Of a stretch of 32,500 nucleotides of DNA, positions 1 to 32,500 are shown in pieces. The DNA lies in NCBI GenBank assembly GCA_009760855.2, contig WPIO01000213.1, positions 187,501-220,000 on the forward strand, in the 5' to 3' direction. The position numbers were made by a program, and so were the translations under genes. The notes below the pieces were generated by a model. That model did not search any database, was not told the origin of the DNA, and saw only the letters and a program-made list of their open reading frames with translations. The stretch comes from Cristatella mucedo (Eukaryota > Bryozoa > Phylactolaemata > Cristatellidae). How positions within the stretch are numbered: the first letter of the stretch is position 1; each line of letters opens with the position of its first letter.

Positions 1-368
1 ATATATAAATTGTTAAAATAATTAAATTTCTATAGAGAAAAATAAATTGCAAGCACTCCAATTGGTACTATTTTGGGAATAAGTGATCATCCACTACCAA
101 GATGCAGAACTAAGACTATTAAACATTAAGAATTTCTCCAAGCTATTGGTCATGAAGATGATATAATAGCACCCAAATTAATATTTTGCAAGTACGCGGA
201 TAACAATTGTATTAGTACTATCTGACTCATATTTACTTTTGGATGGGCAAATTCTGGTTCGGACGGTTGATAAGGGCCCATGCTCAACTCCAATCAGCAA
301 TCTATTAGTTTTGGTACTTAATAATGCTGCAGCTTGGATTTCCAGTCAGTGAAAGCTAGGTTCGCTCA
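1..368. other. AT-rich DNA without recognised feature
   Basis: No ORF, repeat unit or RNA was recognised before the LINE tail at 369. Confidence 0.6.
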
Positions 369-985
369 TCAATAATAATACATTTGATATAGCGCCCTCA
401 GAGAACTAAATCTCTTTCTACGCACTTTAAATTTGGTGCAAAGTAAGTATGACTGATTGTTAGTCGTGGCCTGTTCAATGACAACAAAGATAACGTGGTT
501 ATGGGTGACGTGCACAGCGTCAGCATGAATAAACATGTAAAGGACGAATTACACGGAATCACACTGTTGCTGCGATAAATAGACGTGCTTTTAGTTTCTT
601 TTTTAAATGTGGTGAGGAGATGTTGTGACGTAAGTCGAAGTGAGTTCAAGGCTTTGGGAGCATGCGAACTAAAGGCAGGGTCTCTAAATAATATTTGAGC
701 TTCTTAGGAGGAATAGGTAAACGATCAGATTTCGAAAAGCAATGTGGTACGATGCTTAGCCTAGTAGGGGAGTAGATCTGAGAGATATACTGGAGCCAAA
801 GAATGAAGTGACCTAAAAGTGAGCGACAAAACTTTGAAGTCGATCCGTTGCTTGACTGGTAGCCAGTGCAGGTCGGCGAGAAGTGGTGTGATGTGGAAAC
901 TGCAATGCTCACGACAGACAAGCCAAGCTGCAGAGTTTTGCACAAGCTGTCAGTAATTGATTTTAGAGGCTGGTAGACCAGCAAG
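369..985 (-). mobile_element. Truncated L2/CR1-like LINE: end of ORF2, 3' UTR and tail
   Basis: On the minus strand, 943-761 encodes LLADLHWLPVKQRIDFKVLS, the signature near the end of L2/CR1-type reverse transcriptase ORFs. The frame then shifts, so the copy is dead. Toward 369 it runs into a 3' UTR and a tail related to 26740-27137, ending in an (AAT)n-like run. A stretch reading GCTCCCAAAGCC is common to both copies. Confidence 0.82.
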
Positions 986-1329
986 CAGCGAGTTACAGAA
1001 GCCGAGATGGGATGTCATCAATGGGTTGACCAATTTAAATGTGGTATCCCTGTGTGAACAAGCTCAAATTTTAGCAATGCTGTGTGGCAGTAGCTGAAAG
1101 TAGGCAGACCTTACTTTGGAACTCCCTGTTCTGTCTTGGCATTATTGAGATCATATTATTGAGATTGGATTATATTATTCTTATTATTATATTCAGATTA
1201 TATTATTATTATACATTATATAATATTCAGATTATTGTAATTCCCTTTTGGCTGGGCTACCAAAAAAAAGTATCTAGGCCACTGCAGCTGGCTATGAATA
1301 TGGCTGCAGAACTATTTTTCAAGTCCTAG
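986..1329. other. AT-rich spacer between two LINE fragments
   Basis: It contains an ATT/TATT-rich stretch at 1140-1240. Nothing coding is supported. Confidence 0.55.
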
Positions 1330-1830
1330 AGGTTTGACCACGTGTCTCATTTACTAAATGCGCTAGCATGTCTGCCGGTTGAGCAACGGATACAAAGGAA
1401 AGTTCTTACGTTGACCCACTTGGCCCGCCACGGCTTGGCTCCTTCGAACCTAGCTGAACTTCGCCACGGGTTTCAGCCTCCTCGTGCCCTCAGGTCCTGT
1501 GTGGACAATCAATTAGCTGTTCCATTCCTCCACTTAAGGACCGTTGGCGACAGAAGCTTTAGCTCTGAAGGTCATCGACTGTGGAACTCGCTTCCTCGCT
1601 TCTTACGCAACGACAACTATTCTCCTGCTGCCGACTATCGCTCATCCTTTCTAGCAATCCTGAGCTGCTAATGCCATGATACTCACAGCCTCAACTGCTC
1701 TCCTGACTCTGCTATGCTTCCCACTTTCTCTTTTTGCAAGAGACGAAGTCTGTTCGCTACCAAATTCGCACCGATAGCCGCTTAGGCTGCGAGTGGGCTA
1801 TACAAAGCTCTCCGGCGTAACACCCACGTG
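1330..1830 (+). mobile_element. Truncated LINE ORF2 C-terminus, second family
   Basis: The plus strand at 1342-1671 encodes LPVEQRIQRKVLTLT, RHGLAPSNLAEL, VGDRSFSSEGHRLWNSLP and a stop after ILSC. This is the canonical non-LTR reverse-transcriptase C-terminal block. The 3' tail differs from the other LINE copies and ends near a GGCTATACAAAGC motif around 1800. The 5' end is lost; boundaries are approximate. Confidence 0.8.
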
Positions 1831-2185
1831 GTCCAGGATTCATCCGCTGGCTGCGTGGCCCGTGAAACGGAGCTCGGAGCAATGCAAATGTCAGACGGAA
1901 ATGTGTGCACGTGGTTTTGTTTCTCAGCAATTAGCATACGTTAATGTTCGCTCAGTTTTGAGTATGCTATACACATGCTATTAAAGATTATTCGTTTCTG
2001 TCCGCAAACCGTGTATTTCTGCGTAAAATCAATTTCCGTGGCCGCGCATGTCGACGGGCCAGCGGAAGCTGCTGAAATTGGCAGCGCAATTCATTTCTGG
2101 CAGTTAATCTTGCCAATAAGGCTCTTCCGATCAGCGTTTCTAAATGTACTGCCACGTAATCAAACCTAATGTCGTTCGCCGAACT

Positions 2186-2345
2186 AGTTTGATCCAGTGG
2201 TTAAAGTGTTCGCCCCGACCAGGGTCTGGCCGAGGTGGTGGGCTCAAGCCCCAAGGCCTATGTGAAGCGCCTGATTATTAGAGATTAAGTTCTCCTAGGG
2301 CGCTATACACACGAATTATATTTACTTATATTTATTATAATACAG
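2186..2345 (+). mobile_element. tRNA-derived SINE, full length
   Basis: It begins with an A-box-like TCCAGTGGTTAAAG and has a B-box-like GGGCTCAAGCCCC about 45 bases on. A tail with GAAGCGCCTGATTATTAG and CTAGGGCGCTATACAC follows. This is the classic RNA polymerase III SINE layout. Confidence 0.82.
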
Positions 2346-2761
2346 ACGTAAGACGTAGGCTTTGAGATATTGGCGTACGTAATCAGGCTATTGGGTTGTC
2401 CGCGCGTTCCAGCACGCATAACTACGACAAATACAAACTTACATGGTCGTGGTTTTAAGAGACTCCTTTTTAATACACCCAAGAATCATAGCAATTCACT
2501 GTGCAGGCGTAAGTTGGTCACGAGCCGTAGGTTTTCTCACTTCCGGTTCTGGGTTGGGGCACCTTTCCGTTTCCGTAAGCAGGTGGGGGAAATGGAAGGG
2601 GAAGTGGAAAACGAGTTTTTCAGATACGGGTTTCAACATGTTGAGTGACGCATGTAAACTATTTAGGAGATGGGGGTTCGAAACCGTACAAAACGTTGCT
2701 AACAGATGCTAAAGTGCATCAAAAAGTAGAGAATGTCTTTTACTGGTCCAAAAGGTAGAGA

Positions 2762-2950
2762 GAGACACAAAATGAGCTGATTTAAAAGCCTCATTCGCTT
2801 AGCGGCAGAAGAGCCCCGACGGCTATCGCCACTGTCACTGCAGTTGGCAATTAAAGGTCCCCTCCCCCAACGCAGGATTCGAAGCCACCAACTCGATCGT
2901 GAAGAGCGAGCACTTTACTTCCTGGGCGAAGAACCGGAAGTAAAGTGACG
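2762..2950 (-). mobile_element. Second putative tRNA-derived repeat family
   Basis: The minus strand has a B-box-like GGCTTCGAATCC about 30 bases after AAGTGCTCGCTC, then a downstream body. Part of that body (GGCGATAGCCGTCGGGGCTC and beyond) recurs at 7497-7560. Boundaries are approximate. Confidence 0.55.
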
Positions 2951-3189
2951 TAGCAGCGAAGAGTGAGCGTCACGAGTGAGGTTAGCCCGGCTTCCTTAGC
3001 AACCTTCCTTGGCGGCACCGCTTCTCGCAGCGTGAGGAACGACGCACACAAGCATCCTCAGGTCACGAGAGGTTCAAGGCCGGCCTGCGGAAGGAGTTCG
3101 GTGATACAATTCTCGACAGCTTGCAGAGCAATTATGGAAATGCCACCGCGGCGAGTGCGAGTTGTCTAAACGATATAAATGCATTTCAT

Positions 3190-3312
3190 AAGTATAGCGT
3201 CCCGAGAGAAGTTAATCTCTATTCAGGTGCTTCACATCTGGCACCGGGCTCGAGCCCGCCACCTAATACCTCCAATGCGTTCACCTCGACCTTGGTCGGA
3301 GCGAGCACATGA
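3190..3312 (-). mobile_element. Diverged tRNA-derived SINE
   Basis: The minus strand contains GTGCTCGCTCCGACCAAGG, GGGCTCGAGCCC and the tail, but the segment between the boxes differs from other copies and the 5' end is altered. Confidence 0.72.
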
Positions 3313-3320
3313 GCCGTCAT

Positions 3321-3723
3321 CGGCCAAACCTCGAAGGTTCTATCCGTCTGGGGATAGCTGTCGTCCGGGGACAGCTTTCCTTCTCAACATAATAATAATA
3401 ATAATGCACTTGATAAAGCGCCCTCAGAGAACTTAATCTCTTTCTAGGCGCTTTACATTTGCTGCCAAGGCTCTACACCTCTCTCCCTCTCTCTCTTTCA
3501 CCTCGCTCTCTCTCTGTCTCCCTCTCTCCGCCTCACTCTTTATCTGCCTCTCGGTCTCTCTGTCTGTCTCTCTCTGCGTCTCCCTCTCTTCATTTCGGTC
3601 TGTCTCTCTCTTGTCACCTCTCCGTCTCTCTCTATATGATGTCTCTCTCTCTTTTCGGCCAAACCAATCTCGAAGGATAGCTGTCTGGGGATAGCTGTCG
3701 TCTGGAGACAGCTTTCCTTCTCA
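3321..3723. repeat. Direct repeat pair of ~66 bp flanking a LINE tail and CT-rich DNA
   Basis: Bases 3321-3386 and 3656-3723 are near copies: both contain CGGCCAAACC, GGGGATAGCTGTCGTC and ACAGCTTTCCTTCTCA. Between them are the LINE tail at 3390-3468 and a CT-rich stretch at 3470-3655. Confidence 0.75.
3390..3468 (-). mobile_element. LINE 3' tail fragment
   Basis: On the minus strand this holds the LINE tail: GCGCCTAGAAAGAGATTAAG followed by TTCTCTGAGGGCGCTTTATC and an (ATT)n run. Only the last ~80 bases of the element are present, typical of severe 5' truncation. Confidence 0.8.
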
Positions 3724-4237
3724 GCAGACCAACATCCTGACCCTGACCGCCAATGCCCCAGAGGTGAGAGACCTTCATACAAATATAACCAGACTAAAGT
3801 AAAAAAAATAACATATTATAACATGACATAAGTAACATGACAAAAATAACAAAAGACCAAATTATCACATAACAAAGCCTCTACTCCCGGTATCAAAGAG
3901 GAGGTGATGACAGTATATGAGGATGAAACCGATGACGATCTCTCAAAGACTCATCTCTGACAGGGAAGACATGCAAGACAACAATGAGTTCGCTGCACAA
4001 CCTCGTGTGTGGAACGAGTGTTTAAATACAGGGTTCTTTGGCCGTGCAGCTGTGGCGTGTTGAGCAATGTACGAAGGATGCATCCAAAATAATAAAAAAC
4101 AAATAAATGATTATTACTTATTAGAATTATTATATAATAAAATTACCTTTTTATTCAAAAATGGTATTCGCGGTCGCTGGCCAGCAATGAGGAGGTTGGG
4201 CATTTGTGTCGGAAGAGTTTTCGGTTCGAGAGAGTCT
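3724..4237. other. Unassigned intergenic DNA
   Basis: AT-rich with no ORF over 70 codons and no recognised repeat. Confidence 0.55.
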
Positions 4238-4680
4238 GTAGAACCGTTTGACTCGCGGAGTATTAACAATCAAAACTAGCAAAGGCTGAATGCTGGCACA
4301 AGAGAATGAATTTCGGTTGAAAGCCGATAAATAGACAATGCACGCTGTCCTGGTCACGGACCCTATTAGTTGATGCTCATTGTAAAGCTGCTGCACGCGA
4401 ATTCGTAGAACCGTTTGACAGGCTGAATGACCTTTGAGCTTTGACCAGGATGACTTTCGAGTCGGAACAATCTACCAGCATGGCAGTAAATGCAGGCAAA
4501 AGAAAAGATTTCGGTTGGAAGCCGGTAAATAGACCAACAGACAATGAAAAAAAGACATTACATAATGCAAACATAAGTAATAGAAATAAAATAAAACAAA
4601 TAATATAAATAGACCAACATACGACCCTGGTCATGAACCCTTTAAGTTAATGCTCATTTTAAATTTAAAGCAGCTGCACA
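4238..4680. repeat. Diverged tandem duplication (two units)
   Basis: Unit A (4238-4404) and unit B (4405-4680) both start GTAGAACCGTTTGAC and contain a TTTCGGTTGRAAGCCG motif. Both end with TGATGCTCAT- and AAAGCNGCTGCAC-like sequence. Unit B carries an extra AT-rich insert of about 60 bases near 4545-4610. Confidence 0.75.
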
Positions 4681-5207
4681 TCACACGTGACTTAGTCACG
4701 TGCCTGTCTGCCACCGGCAGACTTAGATCGAACACAACGACACTACCTTCTTAAGGCAATCGTCTGCTACTTGTGGCTTTTGCTGCAGTGGTGCCGTGCA
4801 AGCGCCAAGTTATTGGTTTCGTAGTTAATGGTCGTTTTGTCTCTGTTCGCTTCGCCGGTCGTCTTTGCACCAGCCACTTCTGGTTTTGGCTCCGGGATGC
4901 GGCAGTGATGAATCCTAGCAGGGAGAGGGTTGCCCATTTTCATCAGGAATGATGACTGCTTATTTATACTCTGAACACCATACTTCGGAAAGATAATTCA
5001 ATATTATCCGAAACTTTCTTCATAACTTCAGGGCCTCAGACATCGAGTTACACGCTTGCAGCAGGTTCAGGTGCATGCTGGCAACTTTACACGTGTTGCC
5101 TGAACTGTTCGTCTGCTCTGCTTCTAGCAAGCTCTACAGCTTCGGCCTCCAGTTGAAGTTTAGGATAAAACATTTTCTTACAATTTATAATATTAATAAT
5201 ATAATAG

Positions 5208-5210
<3 letters not shown>
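4681..5210. other. Unassigned intergenic DNA
   Basis: Mixed composition and no gene. I recognised no family. Confidence 0.5.

Positions 5211-5270
<60 letters not shown>
5211..5270. repeat. (AC)30 microsatellite
   Basis: An uninterrupted AC run followed by ATATATAT. The surrounding DNA to 5500 is AT-rich with no gene. Confidence 0.95.
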
Positions 5271-5279
<9 letters not shown>

Positions 5280-5349
5280 GCATACACATTATTTATAATT
5301 ACTTATAAATATTATTTATTCTTAGTTTTCATAATCATATCATTTATAA

Positions 5350-5355
5350 TTTATT
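5350..5355 (-). terminator. Candidate poly(A) signal for HEATR5
   Basis: This is the first AATAAA hexamer met downstream of the stop codon on the minus strand, implying a 3' UTR of about 1.3 kb. It sits in AT-rich DNA where such hexamers arise by chance, so support is weak. Confidence 0.2.
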
Positions 5356-5689
5356 ATATATTGCTGACATGTCTTTACAGATTTTTCGTCATAGATTTTT
5401 CTTTATAGATTTTCAATCTTGGTTGGGATGGGCACCTATAATTAGCTAGCTAGCTATACATGTCCTTATATTTTTTTGTAAATTAAAATTTCTTACGTAT
5501 TCCGATTTTGACACGTCAACTAATTTTTTCATTTCCTTTTTATAAGCTGACATCTATACAACCAAGTGACCTGCTTCTTCTGAAGCATTCGGTATATTTG
5601 CACAATGCATCCATGCTATTGAATCTGTTGGCTTTACAAGATGTCTTCTACGTTCGGTCAGCTAATACGGCGTCGTTCGTTCGCTCGTA

Positions 5690-6677
5690 CGGCCGTCAAA
5701 GTCTGCTAAGAGCACAGTGCTCATAGCAGACTGTTCAACATGGTCGCCGGCGTCCACGTTCCACACCGCTCCGCGACCGCTCGCAGCACGACCGACGAGC
5801 CTTATTTTTCAATTCATTTGAGCCAATAGAAGCCAAGCCTCGTTCACAGACACACAACGGGCGGCCAGCGACGGCCGGCCGACCGACGGCTGCTACGTTC
5901 GGCCGCGAGTCGCCGCCGGCACAGCTTGCCAGCGCCGCCAATAAACATGCTTAAGTAGCTTTCCGATGGCACGTGACGTCGACTTACGTCGATCGGCGCC
6001 CTAGACGAGAGGGGGCAGGCAGGGAGAGATGCGATCTGCTTCTATCACAAAAGCAGAGGGCAAGAGAGCAAGCGCAAGCGTGGGGCTCGAATGCCGGACT
6101 CGAATCCACGTCGATGCCGTGCACGCGCACGTGCCATCGCGTGGTGCACGCACGCACAGCAGTCAGGACAGCGCCTCGCCGCTTAGCACCTAACACGCTC
6201 GTCAGCCAGGGGCAGCATCTACTTCCGGTCAGCTAGCACCGCTGCTGAAAGGACAGAGCAAAACTAGGGGCGGGCGGCTAAATGCCGCCTGCCCTCAGCT
6301 CCGAGTGGCAACGGGAGACGTCAGCAACATTAGCGAGCGCCATCTCCACTCAGCCCGCCGCTGCTGCTGCAGCGGAGGGCCAGCAGGTGGCGCTTCGAGG
6401 CTGCTGTGCCGGCGGCGCACGGACGAAGCGCTCAGCTCTCGATGCGACGCTCAGCACGCGGCGCACAGAGCGGCGGGCGCTCAGTTCATCCCCTCGTCCT
6501 TCGCCTCCCGACGCAGCAGCTGCAGGGGCAGCGCTTCGGTCTCGTTCTGCGATCGCCGCCGCCGCCTCTGCTACCGCTTCCGGTCGACCGGTAGAGGTGG
6601 CGGCGCGAGCAGCAGGTCGCTCTCTGCGTGCGTCCGACTATTTACCAGCGGCCGGCCACGCCTGATGGCATAACCGG
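5690..6677. other. GC- and CpG-rich block downstream of HEATR5 stop
   Basis: Composition changes sharply from AT-rich DNA below 5690 to CpG-dense DNA up to the stop codon. Frames on both strands are open over 60-127 codons, as expected from high GC, but none shows a recognisable domain or splice structure. It could be the HEATR5 3' UTR or a CpG island of an unseen neighbour. Confidence 0.5.
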
Positions 6678-31361
<24,684 letters not shown>

Positions 31362-31594
31362 CTGAAAAAAATTAAAACAAAGTGCCACATGAAAGGGCGA
31401 CCTGCCGCTGCACTTGCAGTGAAGAGCAGGCTCGGAGCGCAGACTCGGCTGTAAACGAGGGCGTGGCACCCTCTGTTTTGGTGACCGCTTCCTGTACGGA
31501 GGCATAATAAGCCTACACGAGACGCCGTGAGAAAGTACGACGGAAGCTGAGGGAGAAGGATATAGGACGGCAGGCAGGCAGTCATTATGATATT

Positions 31595-31910
31595 ATTATA
31601 TGCCATTGTATTATTATTGTACATACATGTCATAATATAATTATATTATGACATGTATAATATATATATATATATAATAATATATAATAATATTATATTT
31701 TATTATATATATATAATTAATATTATTCTATTTATATTATATATTTAAATATAAATTATATATATATATTATATTATATATTAATATATATATATATTAA
31801 TAATATATAATATAATAAAATAGTATTATATAATAATATTATATATATATATATATATATAATACATTATAATAATATATGCCATATAATAATGGCATAT
31901 ATTATGCCAT
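31595..31910. repeat. AT-rich palindromic block
   Basis: Nearly pure A/T. It includes a perfect 36-bp palindrome at 31623-31658 (arms ATACATGTCATAATATAA and complement) and an ATATGCCAT...ATGGCATAT inverted repeat near 31878-31901. It lies in the 5'-most intron of the window. Confidence 0.85.
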
Positions 31911-32294
31911 TCTAGAGGCGAGGGAGCTGGCGCAATCGAAATGCCCCAGTGCGGCTGCTGCTGCGGGCCTTCGGCGGAAATCGCTGCAGCACCGAAGCAG
32001 ACGTCAGCAGTAGCAGCAGGTTATAGCTGCTGCTGCTGCTGACGTACCTGAATGCATCACGAGGAAGCAGCTTTATAAGCAGGCTCGATATTGAGGCTCC
32101 CTGACTTAAGAAAGTGACCTGCCCCAAGGTCAAAGCTCAAAGGTCAAACTGACCAAGCACAACAGGCAGCAAGCATCCAGCACTACTGCTGCTGCTGCTG
32201 CCTTAGGAATACATGTGGTGGCTATGAATGCCACAGCAGGGAGTGAATATTTGTGGAAACTTCACAAACACAAAAGGGTCAAAGACTGGGCTGA

Positions 32295-32493
32295 TTGCTG
32301 CCACTAACCATAGTTGCATGCTGACCCTGTGCATGTCACCCAAAACCATGTTATTCTTGTTATTTATTGAGCACGCTACCACAAACCATTCGATCGTGCT
32401 TCCTTTGCAGCAAATGTTAAGTGCCTAGAAAGAGATTGAGTTATCTGAGGTCGCTTTATGAAATTTATGATGATTATTATTATTATTATTACT
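32295..32493 (+). mobile_element. LINE 3' UTR and tail in the 5'-most intron
   Basis: The GCCACTAACCAT, GCATGCTGACCCTGTGCATG and tail blocks are shared with 16640-16858 and 26930-27137. It ends in (ATT)n close to the window edge. Confidence 0.8.
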
Positions 32494-32500
32494 GAAGAGC

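Noticed and set aside
6282-6665. Plus-strand 127-codon ORF next to the HEATR5 stop
   Set aside because: Ala/Ser/Arg-rich composition is expected from CpG-rich DNA. All overlapping frames are open too and no domain is seen.
31912-32133. Missing 5' HEATR5 exon
   Set aside because: The minus-strand 73-codon frame shows no resemblance to the HEATR5 N-terminus and lacks a fitting donor-phase context.

Overview
This window looks like nuclear DNA from a chordate, not a bacterium or virus. The evidence is one gene split into many exons by GT-AG introns, several LINE and SINE copies, and very long microsatellites. GC-rich exons rich in CpG, Ala/Gly/Ser/Gln-rich insertions in an otherwise vertebrate-like protein, and the heavy simple-repeat load fit a jawless vertebrate such as a lamprey. 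That taxon is an inference and is not proven by the sequence.

One gene fills about 25 kb. From 31361 down to 6678, on the minus strand, 28 consecutive exons encode the C-terminal ~1961 residues of a HEATR5-family protein (HEATR5A/HEATR5B, also called p200; yeast relative Laa1). Every exon has a GT donor and an AG acceptor where needed, all 27 junction phases agree, and the joined coding length is 5886 nt including a TGA stop. Exons for roughly the first 200 residues lie beyond the right edge. From family knowledge, the protein is a large HEAT-repeat cytosolic scaffold that works with AP-1, aftiphilin and gamma-synergin in clathrin-dependent endosome/trans-Golgi traffic. Which paralog it is was not resolved.

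Left flank (1-6677): degraded non-LTR retrotransposon pieces, tRNA-derived SINEs, local duplications, a (CA)30 tract, and a GC/CpG-rich block at 5690-6677 just past the stop codon. That block is either the HEATR5 3' UTR or a CpG island. No second gene could be supported.

Introns: the gaps between exons carry the most unusual material. There is an uninterrupted 116-unit AGC tract, read as CTG in the gene's sense, 25 nt after a splice donor. There is a 61-unit CA tract, read as UG, 25 nt before a splice acceptor. A 56-unit GGA tract, a 42-unit TATC tract and several long GA/CT tracts are also present. A 22-bp minisatellite carries CACGTG in five of six units. Exact 33- and 43-bp tandem duplications and perfect inverted repeats occur as well. 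The SINEs share a 3' tail with the LINE copies, which suggests the LINE supplies their retrotransposition machinery. I found no CRISPR array, defence system, toxin, virus or rRNA gene.
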